64,000 bases of DNA. Source: Pseudomonas fluorescens. GTDB taxonomy: Bacteria > Pseudomonadota > Gammaproteobacteria > Pseudomonadales > Pseudomonadaceae. The first letter of the stretch is position 1, and every line of letters starts with the position of its first letter. Shown here one piece after another: positions 57,486-64,000 of the stretch. The notes under the pieces were generated by a model. It saw only the letters and a list, made by a program, of their open reading frames with translations, had not been told where the DNA came from and made no database searches. The position numbers and the translations under genes are program-made. The stretch is from the NCBI RefSeq assembly GCF_018614775.1, contig NZ_JAGGOF010000001.1, positions 35,610-99,609 on the forward strand, in the 5' to 3' direction.

Positions 57486-57558
57486 CCCGGCCAAGGGCAG
57501 CTGACATTTATCGCTAAGAAGAAGCGATAGGACAGAGCGAAAAGTCTTACCAAACAAC

Positions 57559-57583
57559 CCGACGTAAAGCGTCGGGTTTTTTC
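57559..57583 (+). terminator. Intrinsic terminator after the LprI-like gene
   Basis: CCCGACG-TAAAG-CGTCGGG followed by TTTTTT. It also separates this gene from the convergent GST gene. Confidence 0.92.
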
Positions 57584-57610
57584 TTTGGCGGGCTCACCCG
57601 CTATCGCGGC

Positions 57611-58300
57611 TCAACCCTCGACCATGACACGCCATGTCTGGACGCTGGGGCGCTCCTGCATCCTGGCGTGCCAGGCTCGCAGTGCGGCACATTCTTCAGG
57701 AACGGGGAGCTGCACCAACGCGGCGAAGATCATGCCGCCCAGTACCGCAATGTCCGCCATCGAAAAGGCGTCGCCCGCCACGAAGGGTTGGTCTTTGAGC
57801 AGGTTGTCGAAATAGCGCATGCCACGGACCGCCTTGTCGCCCATCCGGCGCCCCCATTCAGCGTTCTGGTACAGCTCGACCTGCGGACCGAGGCCCGGTG
57901 TGGCGTGGTGGAAGTAGACGCTGACGGCATCGAGGAATTCGATTTCGGCCCGCTTGGTCATCATATGGATGATGCCCTGTTCGAGCGGCGTCCTGCCCGT
58001 CAGCGTCGGATCTCCGGCCAGGCCATCCAGGTACTGGGTAATGGCCGTGCACTCCGCGATCCGCGTTCCGTCGTCCAGCTCCAGTACGGGCAACGTTCCG
58101 GAGTAGTTGATCGCCAGGAATTCAGGTTTTTTGTGCTCGCCGGTCCACAGATTGACCGGCACGAATTCAACGTTCGGCAACAGGCCCTTTTCCGCCAGCG
58201 CGATGCGTACCCGGGCGGGGTAGGGGCCGTTGAACCAATCGTAGATTTTCAGCGTGGAAGTCGCTGGAGAAGCGTCACTGCGTTGCTGTGGAGCGGTCAT
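57611..58300 (-). CDS. Glutathione S-transferase family protein
   Basis: 229-residue protein. The thioredoxin-like N-terminal domain (about 16-95) has LKIYDWFNGPYPARVRIALAEKGL and the glutathione-binding YSGTLPVLELDDGTRIAECTAI with cis-Pro and Glu-Ser/Cys positions. The helical C-terminal domain ends VPEECAALRAWHARMQERP. The substrate is unknown. AGGGACA precedes the ATG. It is divergent from a TetR gene and two dyad operators lie between them, so TetR control is likely. Confidence 0.9.
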   Translation of the reverse strand: MTAPQQRSDASPATSTLKIYDWFNGPYPARVRIALAEKGLLPNVEFVPVNLWTGEHKKPEFLAINYSGTLPVLELDDGTRIAECTAITQYLDGLAGDPTLTGRTPLEQGIIHMMTKRAEIEFLDAVSVYFHHATPGLGPQVELYQNAEWGRRMGDKAVRGMRYFDNLLKDQPFVAGDAFSMADIAVLGGMIFAALVQLPVPEECAALRAWHARMQERPSVQTWRVMVEG

Positions 58301-58311
58301 GATTTTGTCCC

Positions 58312-58331
58312 TGCCTGTCAGTTGGTAGGCA
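58312..58331. promoter_or_regulatory. TetR operator 1 (GST side)
   Basis: TGCCTGTCAGTTGGTAGGCA is an imperfect 20-base palindrome located just upstream of the GST start codon. It shares the pattern T(A/G)CCTG..(A/G)..TTGG(T/C)AGG with the site at 58367, so both are probably bound by the adjacent TetR-family protein. Confidence 0.75.
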
Positions 58332-58366
58332 AAGACTGGACCGGATTTTCGATACCGTCAAGCCCC

Positions 58367-58386
58367 TACCTGACAATTGGCAGGTA
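58367..58386. promoter_or_regulatory. TetR operator 2 (regulator side)
   Basis: TACCTGACAATTGGCAGGTA is a palindrome with one flanking C/G pair extending it. It is 55 bases from the first copy and about 60 bases before the TetR start codon. Confidence 0.78.
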
Positions 58387-58448
58387 GGCGGTTATGCGCG
58401 TAGAATCCCTGCCTCTGATCCATTTGAATCTCGAAGCGAGGTAGCAAC

Positions 58449-59012
58449 GTGAACGAAAATGCTCGAGAAGCCATCTTGGCGGCAGCGAAAGCCGCTGCTC
58501 AACTGCACGGTTACAGCGGGATCAATTTCCGTACCATTGCCGACCAGGTGGGTATCAAGAACGCCAGCATCTACTACCACTTTCCGAACAAGGCCGGCCT
58601 GGCCGCGGCGGTGGCTGAACGCTACTGGCAGGACGCGCTGCGCATGCTTGAAGAGATACGCGCCGCCCATGCCGATCCGAAGGCGTGCGTGCGGCTTTAC
58701 CCCTCCATTTTTCGAAAGTCGCTTGAGGACGGCAACAGGCTTTGTCTGTCCAGCTTCATGGCCGCCGAATACGAAGACCTTCCCGAGGAGGTGTCGCGAG
58801 AAATCAGGGCTTTTGCGGACGTCAACGTGACATGGCTCGCCCAGATGTTGGCAGAGGCTGGAACAGGCAGTGCAGAAGAATGTGAACGCCGAGCCCGCGC
58901 CATTTACACCGCTGTGGCGGGTGCTCAGTTAATCGCGCGAACCCGGGCGGATGTCGGTCTGTTCGATGATCTGATTTTGAGCTACCGGGAAGCAGGATTG
59001 ATTCCGGCCTGA
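58449..59012 (+). CDS. TetR-family transcriptional regulator (GST locus)
   Basis: 187-residue repressor. The helix-turn-helix is at about residues 20-50 (GYSGINFRTIADQVGIKNASIYYHFPNKAGLAAAV). The ligand domain is unassigned. It starts at a GTG at 58449 with GAGG upstream. The divergent arrangement with a GST gene and twin operators suggests it represses that gene and itself until an electrophile or related ligand binds (inference). Confidence 0.9.
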   Translation: MNENAREAILAAAKAAAQLHGYSGINFRTIADQVGIKNASIYYHFPNKAGLAAAVAERYWQDALRMLEEIRAAHADPKACVRLYPSIFRKSLEDGNRLCLSSFMAAEYEDLPEEVSREIRAFADVNVTWLAQMLAEAGTGSAEECERRARAIYTAVAGAQLIARTRADVGLFDDLILSYREAGLIPA

Positions 59013-59054
59013 TCTTTTAAAAAATGATCACACGAGCTGTCTGTAGGAAGGATT

Positions 59055-59098
59055 AGGGCTGCTTCGCAGCCAGCGGGAGCAAGCGCCCTCGCCACGGG
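59055..59098. repeat. Second-class REP palindrome
   Basis: AGGGCTGCTTCGCAGCC followed by GCGGGAGCAAGCGCCCTCGCC. It belongs to the same family as 19070-19111. Confidence 0.78.
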
Positions 59099-59192
59099 TT
59101 CTGGTCGGGCCTTGGTTGTAATTCAGTTGTTTGCATTAGTGGCAGGGTGCCACAATCGTTTTTTTCAGCTGCATCACGATCAGGTGGATCAC

Positions 59193-60320
59193 ATGGATGG
59201 CCCAGGATCTCGGAAAGGCCAGGATTCGTTCATAGCCGAGCAGGTGCGAACGGACCGATTGCAGCAGCTGTTTCGCCAATCCGTCTCAGCAGTGTTTGGC
59301 AGTTATCTCGCCGCCATCATGCTCAGTGCGCTGTGTTGGGACCGTTTCGATCACAGCGTCATTCTTTGGTGGCTGGCGATACTGACCGGCTCGACACTGC
59401 TGCGCCTCTCAATGTTCATCGCCTACTTTCGCAGCGCGAAAAGCGAACGCACGCCCAGACGCTGGGAGCGCAAATACTGGATCACCTTGGTGCTCTCCGC
59501 CAGCATCTGGGGTGGCGGCGTATTCATTGCCATGCCGCCGGATGATCTGTTATCGCAAGCGCTGGTCATGCTTTTTACCGTCGGGATGTCGGTCAGCGCG
59601 GTGTCCTGCTACTCGGCCTATCGCGACATGACCCTCGCCTCCATTGGCCTCGTCCTGTTGCCATGCACCGCGTGGCTGCTGTTTCAACCGTCCACGATTC
59701 AAGTCGGCATGGCCCTCTCGATCCTGGTGTTCGCCGCCTTTGCCGCCCGCGCCACACGGAAAATGTCCAACGCCCTGGAAACCGCCTTTCGCCTCACCCG
59801 TGAAATGGAACAGGCCAACAGCATCTCAACCCGCGCCGCTCAAACCGATGAACTGACCGGCCTGAAGAGCCGACGCGCGTTTTTCGATCATGCCCAACGT
59901 CTCTACGAGGAATGCGAAGCCAATCGGCTGGGGTTGTGTGCGGTGATGCTGGACATGGATCACTTCAAGCACATCAACGACACCTACGGCCATCAGGTGG
60001 GGGATCAGGTGCTGCGGCAAATGGGGGCGGTGATCAGCTCGTCGTTTCGGGCGACGGATATTCATGGCCGGCTGGGTGGGGAAGAATTCGCCATTTTGCT
60101 TCCGGATACGTCCATAGATGTTGCCATCGGGATTGCAGAAGCGCTGATCGAGACGATTGTCGGCTTGATGATCGAGCCGGTTCACCGGGTAACGGCCAGC
60201 CTTGGCGTGGCGTCGACGGAGGCAGGGTATAAGGATTTGCATAGCTTGATGAATAATGCGGATAAGGCGTTGTATCGGGCGAAGGCGTTGGGGCGCAATC
60301 AGGTGGCGGTGGCGCAGTAG
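59193..60320 (+). CDS. Membrane-bound GGDEF diguanylate cyclase
   Basis: 375-residue protein. About residues 30-200 hold six hydrophobic helices in three pairs (for example VFGSYLAAIMLSALCW, ILWWLAILTGSTLLRLSMFIAYF and VMLFTVGMSVSAVSCYS), then a short linker and a GGDEF domain. The active site is LGGEEFAILL and the upstream RATD is the inhibitory site, so the cyclase should be active and feedback-controlled. The start at 59193 with AGGTGG is preferred; the frame is open 27 codons further upstream without a good site. It is followed by a terminator. Confidence 0.9.
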   Translation: MDGPGSRKGQDSFIAEQVRTDRLQQLFRQSVSAVFGSYLAAIMLSALCWDRFDHSVILWWLAILTGSTLLRLSMFIAYFRSAKSERTPRRWERKYWITLVLSASIWGGGVFIAMPPDDLLSQALVMLFTVGMSVSAVSCYSAYRDMTLASIGLVLLPCTAWLLFQPSTIQVGMALSILVFAAFAARATRKMSNALETAFRLTREMEQANSISTRAAQTDELTGLKSRRAFFDHAQRLYEECEANRLGLCAVMLDMDHFKHINDTYGHQVGDQVLRQMGAVISSSFRATDIHGRLGGEEFAILLPDTSIDVAIGIAEALIETIVGLMIEPVHRVTASLGVASTEAGYKDLHSLMNNADKALYRAKALGRNQVAVAQ

Positions 60321-60346
60321 GGGTGGATCTACCCAGAGCGAGAACC

Positions 60347-60373
60347 AAAAACCGCCCATTCGGCGGTTTTTTT
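60347..60373. terminator. Bidirectional terminator
   Basis: AAAAACCGCC-CATTC-GGCGGTTTTT followed by TT; A- and T-runs on both sides allow it to end both the GGDEF gene and the small minus-strand gene next to it. Confidence 0.9.
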
Positions 60374-60386
60374 ATGTCGATGGAAC

Positions 60387-60557
60387 TCAGGCTTTAGCGC
60401 CGGCGAGTCTGCCAACGGGCTCAAGCTCCTTGCCTTTGGCGAGGCTAACCGACAAAAACTGGCGTTCCATACTGGTTGCGCTACCAGCCAGACGGCGGGC
60501 TTCGGCTTCGTACTGAGCGCCAAGCGACGGCTTCGGAGTGCGCTTAGAAGCTTTCAT
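60387..60557 (-). CDS. Small protein of unknown function (56 aa)
   Basis: 56 residues, basic and helical: it starts MKASKRTPKPSLGAQYEAEA and ends GRLAGAKA, with no signal peptide or membrane segment. AAGGTC lies upstream of the ATG. The stop codon lies close to a terminator that fits this direction, which supports it being a real gene. I do not recognise a family. Confidence 0.55.
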   Translation of the reverse strand: MKASKRTPKPSLGAQYEAEARRLAGSATSMERQFLSVSLAKGKELEPVGRLAGAKA

Positions 60558-60589
60558 GGAAGACCTTGACATTAGGATTGGGGTTCATG

Positions 60590-61128
60590 TTATGTCTCGT
60601 TAACTGCGATGACAAGGCGCCGCTGGTTATCAAAATCGAAGCCCAGGCGTTGATACCAGAGGATGGCGCCGGGGTCAGGCTCAAAAACCTCGATCTCGCG
60701 TAGCTTCAGCATTCGCGCGTATCGGCCGATCGCAATCAAAACCAAACCGGCAACTTCTCCCTTTAACGGGTGGGTGGCATCTGGCTTGCCCTCCAGAAGG
60801 ACGACCTTGATGGACAAGGTGCTCGATTTGGGCGTGGCAAAGCAAAGACCGCATAGTTCACGCTCATACCACAGAGAAAGGTCAAACGCTTTCCCGTCAT
60901 AACTCTTCCAGCTGGGTATGTCCTCCCATGGATAACGTTGGCACCTGAGCCCCATAGATAGCATTGATCCAGCGCCTCCAGGGTTATCGGCTCGTACCTT
61001 ATCTGTTCAGCATCGATACCTTTTTCTGCCAGTGCCCCGGGATCATCCATCAAAAACTCCTTAGCGAGCCGCATTGCGGTCGAGCGGAATACCTGATGTT
61101 TAAAGTCGTTAACGCGTGGTCGTTTCAT
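60590..61128 (-). pseudogene. Frameshifted GNAT-like acetyltransferase
   Basis: The N-terminal part starts at ATG 61128 (MKRPRVNDFKHQVFRSTAMR...) and reads through EPITLEALDQCYLWGSG. The C-terminal part, in a different frame, resumes at YPWEDIPSWKSYDGKAFDLSLWYERE and continues to the end, with the GNAT-like block EIEVFEPDPGAILWYQRLGFDF. The two overlap around 60930-60950, where one base appears to be missing. Together they would make a protein of about 180 residues. Either the gene is dead or the frame change is a sequencing error. A dispersed repeat lies just upstream. Confidence 0.7.
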
Positions 61129-61143
61129 GTGGTGGAGTACGGT

Positions 61144-61241
61144 GATGGGCAATGGCAGGAAAACGATAGGGCCCGGGAGCGCGAGCCATACAATCAGGCG
61201 GGGGCTGGCGTAGTTGTAGGCAAAGGCGCCAGGATGTGTGG
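61144..61241 (-). repeat. Dispersed leader-like element, copy 1
   Basis: Two conserved blocks match 63711-63807: GATGGGCAATGGCAGGAAAA... (61144-61174) and TGGCGTAGTTGTAGGCAAAG...GTGTGGG (61206-61241), separated by a spacer of about 30 bases. Both copies lie upstream of a minus-strand gene and in the same orientation to it. Confidence 0.8.
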
Positions 61242-61295
61242 GCTGGGGAAGGCCATGGTCAGAAGTTGGACAAAGTCCCGAAGGCGCATACGATC

Positions 61296-61337
61296 CGTGG
61301 CGATGGAGCTTGCTCCCGCTCGGCGGCGCAGCCGTCG
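61296..61337. repeat. Second-class REP palindrome
   Basis: CGTGGCGATGGAGCTTGCTC with CGGCGGCGCAGCCG beside it; related to 19070 and 59055 in inverse orientation. Confidence 0.65.
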
Positions 61338-61439
61338 TCAACCGGCTGAATCGGTTCAACCGGACGAATGCGGAAACCTGTTAGGGCAGTGCCATCATTC
61401 AGGGGGTGTAGGCGCCTTCGCCACATGAATCAAACCAAG

Positions 61440-61470
61440 CGGGGCCGCATATGAATGCGACCCCGTTTTT
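61440..61470 (+). terminator. Orphan intrinsic terminator
   Basis: CGGGGCCGCAT-ATGA-ATGCGACCCCG (one mismatch) followed by TTTTT on the plus strand. No plus-strand gene ends nearby, so it may belong to an unrecognised RNA or a lost gene. Confidence 0.75.
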
Positions 61471-61583
61471 GTAAGCTCGGAATCGATTAGCGAGATGGTC
61501 AGCCTGAGCGCCGGCGATAGCGCTTCAGCGGAGGGCTTTGACACGCTGGCGCACTGAATTTGCGCAGGAGAGTCGTCCCCCAC

Positions 61584-62195
61584 TTACGCAATAACCTCGG
61601 TGTGCGTATTGCTTGAGATCTGCTGCCCTAGCTGTGTGGCTGCTTGCAGCGCCTGGTTTGGGTCTTCGGTTTCGCTGTTCAGTAACAGTTGCGAGTTAAT
61701 CACTTGTGCCCCGCAGTAATCGAAAATCCCATGATCGATCTGCGTCTTCATTGCGGCCGCATAGCCGTATCGCGCGTAAGTCGCTGTATCGGCACCACCA
61801 ATACCGACCAAGTGAACGCTCAGATGCGAAAGTTTCTTAACCAGAGTGCTCTGCAGGTTGAAGTCAAACGCCCAGCCATTTGAAAACACCCGGTCTATCC
61901 ACCCCTTCAATAGCGCGGGCATGGCCCACCAGTAAACTGGATACACCAGGATCAGGGTATCAGCACGGTCGACTCTGGCTTGCTCCACCTGCACATCTTT
62001 AGAGGGTTGCACCTTTGCGCGATGCACGGCCAAGTCTGCTTCGGTGAAGCGCGGATCGAAGCCTTCCCGTGCAAGGTCGGCTATCTCGAACGTGTGTTGT
62101 GCTCCTGCCAGGCTGATGCCTTTGGCTATGTGCGAGGCGACGGCGTGAGTAAGCGAGTCAGCCTCTGGGTGCGCGACGACGATGAGTGTATGCAT
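61584..62195 (-). CDS. NAD(P)H quinone/flavodoxin-like oxidoreductase (MdaB/KefF type)
   Basis: 203-residue flavoprotein. The flavodoxin-like fold starts MHTLIVVAHPEADSLTHAVA, with the FMN/FAD-binding loop VYPVYWWAMPALLKGWIDRVFSNGWAF near residue 85-110 and VHLVGIGGADTATYARYGY near 130. This is the pattern of NAD(P)H:quinone reductases that perform two-electron reduction. AGGAGG lies before the ATG. It is divergent from a TetR gene with a shared operator. Confidence 0.92.
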   Translation of the reverse strand: MHTLIVVAHPEADSLTHAVASHIAKGISLAGAQHTFEIADLAREGFDPRFTEADLAVHRAKVQPSKDVQVEQARVDRADTLILVYPVYWWAMPALLKGWIDRVFSNGWAFDFNLQSTLVKKLSHLSVHLVGIGGADTATYARYGYAAAMKTQIDHGIFDYCGAQVINSQLLLNSETEDPNQALQAATQLGQQISSNTHTEVIA

Positions 62196-62230
62196 TGGGG
62201 GGCCTCCTGGATGGATTGGACAGCTGGATT

Positions 62231-62290
62231 GACATCTATATACTTTTAGTAAGTCTTATCGATAAGTTACTAATGGTATATAGAGATGTC
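62231..62290. promoter_or_regulatory. Near-perfect 60-base palindrome (TetR operator) over the regulator start
   Basis: The region is symmetric around 62260/62261: GACATCT...TATAC...TTAGTAA...CTTATC pairs with GATAAG...TTACTAA...GTATA...AGATGTC, with two short offsets. It contains a GTATATAG -10-like element for each direction (62237-62244 on the minus strand, 62275-62282 on the plus strand) and covers the TetR ATG at 62286. Binding would block both promoters. Confidence 0.85.
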
Positions 62291-62921
62291 AAGAGATAAG
62301 CCCGCCCTCATCGACGGACAGCCCAAGGCCCGTCGTCGGTTAACCAGAGAGGAGCGACTGCGCCAGTTGCTGGACGTGGCTTGGCAATTGGTTAGCAATG
62401 AAGGCACAGAAGCGCTGACGCTCGGCAGGCTTGCCGAACAAGCGGGTGTGACTAAGCCGGTGGTTTATGACCATTTCGTGAGTCGTTCAGGGTTGCTCGC
62501 CGCGCTGTATAAAGATTTCGATCAGCGTCAGACCTCAATCATGGATGCCGCCGTGGAGGCCAGCGAGCCGACGCTCATAGGAAGAGCCGGCGTCATCGCA
62601 TCGTCTTATGTCGACTGCGTGCTACGTCAAGGCCGAGAGATACCCGGTGTAATCGCGGCGTTGGCCAGCTCGCCGGAATTAGAAAAAACCAAGCGAGAAT
62701 ATGAAGCGATCTTCCTGAGCAAGTGTCGCAGGATATTTTTGCCATACGTGGGTGCCGGAGAACTTAAACCAGCCAGTTTGCACGCAATGCTAGGCGCCGC
62801 TGAAGCGCTTTCAAATGCCGCAGCCTGTGATGAGATAACGGCCGAAGCGGCTAAAGAAGAGTTGTTCGCAGTGATCGTCGCGATGGTTGCCAGGAGCGCC
62901 CAGGCTGAGGTTTCTGGCTAA
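62286..62921 (+). CDS. TetR-family transcriptional regulator (quinone reductase locus)
   Basis: 211-residue regulator. The DNA-binding part is at about residues 25-70: LLDVAWQLVSNEGTEALTLGRLAEQAGVTKPVVYDHFVSRSGLLAALY. The C-terminal ligand domain is unassigned. It has no clear ribosome-binding site; the possible -10 element ends only a few bases before the ATG, so the message may be leaderless. The start codon lies inside the palindromic operator, implying autorepression together with control of the quinone reductase gene. Confidence 0.9.
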   Translation: MSRDKPALIDGQPKARRRLTREERLRQLLDVAWQLVSNEGTEALTLGRLAEQAGVTKPVVYDHFVSRSGLLAALYKDFDQRQTSIMDAAVEASEPTLIGRAGVIASSYVDCVLRQGREIPGVIAALASSPELEKTKREYEAIFLSKCRRIFLPYVGAGELKPASLHAMLGAAEALSNAAACDEITAEAAKEELFAVIVAMVARSAQAEVSG

Positions 62922-63142
62922 ATTTTAGTGCAATCGTGGCGGGCGATATCCCATGTTCCAGCAGTGTATCGCTAGAGATAATTGAGATATGTGCGTGCTT
63001 TGGCCGGCCGCTTCTGGCCGGAAGCTGCCCCTTGCAGTTTGTCACGGTCCTTATGCGACGTTCGACCGGAGCGATAGTAAGGTCATAAAGCAAAACCCGA
63101 CAGAAGATGTCGGGTTTCGCTTAATGGGTGAATATTTACCTA
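62922..63142. other. Intergenic region between converging genes
   Basis: About 220 bases. The only structure recognised is the terminator at 63096-63114; no gene is supported. Confidence 0.5.
63092..63114 (-). terminator. Terminator after the DUF6124 gene
   Basis: On the minus strand, CCCGACA-TCTTC-TGTCGGG is followed by TTTTGCTTT. On the plus strand a TTT follows as well, so it may serve the TetR gene too. Confidence 0.85.
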
Positions 63143-63499
63143 CTATCGCGCCTCTACGTTATCCAACACTCGATTCGCGATCAACGAACTCAGCTCGATC
63201 AATTGCTGAATCCCGAGGGCAACATGACGGCGTGAGCCTTCCAGATCGAAAGCAAGGTCGTTGACCATGGCGTCAGCCGAGGCCAGGGTTTCGGTGAGGT
63301 TGGCGAGCAGGCTTTCGTTGTCGAGGTCTTTTACGACGGTGAAGATCTGGCCCGGTTGGGGATCGTCGGGTTTCTTTTCTTTGGGTGAGAGATAGAAATC
63401 CAGGGCGCGCTCGGCGGCTTCGTCGAGCTTTTTGGTCTTGGGTTTTGTACGCGGGGAAGCTTGGTCCGCTTCCGGAGGGTTTGGAGTTACTTTGAACAT
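63143..63499 (-). CDS. DUF6124-family protein
   Basis: 118-residue cytoplasmic protein starting MFKVTPNPPEADQASPRTKP, with ALDFYLSPKE near residue 32 and IFTVVKDLDNESLLANLTETLASADAMVNDLAFDLEGSRRHVALGIQQLIELSSLIANRVL after it. This is the pattern of the small Pseudomonas family annotated as DUF6124 (formerly grouped with DUF3077-like proteins), from memory. The function is unknown; an all-helical fold similar to a phasin or histidine-phosphotransfer-like bundle is conceivable. AAGGATT lies before the ATG. Its leader forms a long hairpin. Confidence 0.82.
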   Translation of the reverse strand: MFKVTPNPPEADQASPRTKPKTKKLDEAAERALDFYLSPKEKKPDDPQPGQIFTVVKDLDNESLLANLTETLASADAMVNDLAFDLEGSRRHVALGIQQLIELSSLIANRVLDNVEAR

Positions 63500-63549
63500 A
63501 AGCTGGAATCCTTCAGTTAGGCCGCAACCTCTTCCCTACTAAAAGAAGG

Positions 63550-63627
63550 GGTGGCGGCTGTACGCAGGTTAGTAGACCGGGGATTCCAGCATTGCCGGCG
63601 CGCCGAAGCGCCCTGCGCACAGCCACC
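63550..63627 (-). promoter_or_regulatory. Long leader hairpin upstream of the DUF6124 gene
   Basis: Arms GGTGGCGGCTGTACGCAGG (63550-63568) and CCTGCGCACAGCCACC (63612-63627) pair, with a three-base bulge and one mismatch. An inner GGCGC/GCGCC stem lies in the loop. It ends about 50 bases before the start codon and would be in the 5' leader of the message. I have no known family for it; a cis-regulatory RNA is possible. Confidence 0.6.
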
Positions 63628-63710
63628 ATCAAGAACAGGAATTGAGATACCTGCCTGAATGGAACTCATGCATCTTGCGGGAAAACCACGGGCTACTAAA
63701 CCCGACCACT

Positions 63711-63807
63711 GATGGGCAGTGGCAGGAAGACAATAGAACCCGGAGGCAAGGTGCACAAGCGGGCGGATTCTGGCGTAGTTGTAGGTAAAGGCGCAAGGAT
63801 GTGTGGG
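63711..63807 (-). repeat. Dispersed leader-like element, copy 2
   Basis: It matches 61144-61241: GATGGGCAGTGGCAGGAAGA... and TGGCGTAGTTGTAGGTAAAG...GTGTGGG, with a spacer of about 27 bases. The copy is enclosed by inverted arms AACCCGACCACT (63699-63710) and AGTGGTCGGTT (63810-63820), giving a potential closed structure. Confidence 0.78.
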
Positions 63808-63906
63808 GTAGTGGTCGGTTGGGAGCGGTGTAATAAACAGGGTTCGGATTGAAAGGTGTTTTTGCCTGCTGGAGGACGGTTTAAGCGATTTATCTGTAGG
63901 AATGCG

Positions 63907-63941
63907 GGGCTGGCCGCCCGGCGGGAGCTCCCTCGCCATAG
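63907..63941. repeat. Second-class REP palindrome
   Basis: GGGCTGGCCGCCC followed by GGCGGGAGCTCCCTCGCC, related to 19070 and 59055. Confidence 0.65.
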
Positions 63942-63980
63942 GTGGTGCAGGTCAATTTAATGTGTGTCGTCTGATAGGGC

Positions 63981-63997
63981 GCTATCGCGAGCAGGCT
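63981..63997. repeat. Partial REP at the window edge
   Basis: GCTATCGCGAGCAGGCT is the main REP core, then the sequence departs from the family (TGAA) at the end of the window. Confidence 0.6.
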
Positions 63998-64000
63998 GAA

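Larger units (their letters stand above)
61129..61583. other. Intergenic region with repeats and a terminator
   Basis: About 455 bases with no credible gene. It contains one copy of a dispersed element (61144-61241), a second-class REP palindrome at 61296-61337, and an intrinsic terminator at 61440-61470. Confidence 0.6.
63500..64000. other. Structured leader and repeat-rich end of the window
   Basis: The last 500 bases have no supported gene. They hold the DUF6124 leader hairpin (63550-63627), a second copy of the dispersed element (63711-63807), a second-class REP palindrome at 63907-63941, and a REP core cut by the window edge at 63981-63997. A 140-codon minus-strand open frame spans the repeats but has no similarity to a protein I know. 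Confidence 0.6.

Noticed and set aside
61395..61583. 62-codon minus-strand open frame
   Set aside because: It spans an intrinsic terminator hairpin and has no family resemblance; treated as non-coding.
63517..63939. 140-codon minus-strand open frame before the DUF6124 gene
   Set aside because: It runs through the dispersed element and the leader hairpin, and the match to copy 1 of the element is at DNA level with indels that break the frame.

Overview
The window looks like a chromosomal segment from a Pseudomonas of the fluorescens/putida lineage. It is GC-rich and densely coded. Its gene order (trkA-rsmB-fmt-def, LysM protein, dprA, tsaC, qor, hemF, aroE; then gltP, ivy-like, DUF1328, algB-kinB, ampDh2, dgcH, dsbA, cytochromes c4 and c5, engB, polA, thrB, znuA-zur-znuCB, katE, metNIQ) is the order I recall for the origin-proximal part of Pseudomonas chromosomes. 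It also carries many short palindromes with the core GCGAGCAGGCTCGC, typical of Pseudomonas REP/REPIN elements. No rRNA, tRNA, insertion sequence, prophage or CRISPR array was seen.

Layout. 1-2516: the 5' end of a type VI secretion operon on the minus strand (tssA, tssB, start of tssC), preceded by an AT-rich promoter region. 2966-13743: housekeeping genes for potassium uptake, rRNA methylation, initiator-tRNA formylation and deformylation, DNA processing, tRNA threonylcarbamoylation, haem and shikimate synthesis. 13771-19020: a sulfate-permease-family gene, then a choline-sulfate module (choX, betC, divergent LysR regulator). 19126-30131: mostly transport and envelope functions (citrate transporter with a Crc-type leader motif, TerC, Na/Pi cotransporter, M16 peptidase, SpmA/SpmB fusion, GltP). 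30820-42689: lysozyme inhibitor, AlgB/KinB two-component pair, an EAL protein and a GGDEF protein, AmpDh2-type amidase, DsbA and c-type cytochromes. 42881-51841: engB, a probable Spot 42/ErsA-type small RNA, polA, thrB and the zinc-uptake locus. 52111-56990: catalase HPII and the methionine ABC importer. 57111-64000: a less conserved end with an LprI-like protein, two TetR divergons (a GST and a quinone reductase), a membrane diguanylate cyclase, a frameshifted acetyltransferase remnant and a DUF6124 gene with a structured leader.

How the genes work together. ZnuABC and Zur form a self-contained zinc-uptake and repression unit. MetNIQ is a complete methionine importer. RsmB/Fmt/Def serve translation. 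ChoX and BetC capture choline or choline sulfate and release choline, but no ChoV/ChoW permease genes lie beside them. KinB/AlgB, DgcH, the EAL protein and a second GGDEF protein concentrate surface and biofilm control in one area.

Points most worth a second look: substitutions at two proofreading-exonuclease metal ligands of DNA polymerase I; a small RNA between engB and polA; a Crc-like motif that overlaps the start of a possible leader peptide before the citrate transporter; a near-perfect 60-nt palindrome that covers the start codon of a TetR gene; twin 20-nt operators between a GST gene and its TetR neighbour; and a two-copy dispersed element plus a long leader hairpin next to the DUF6124 gene.
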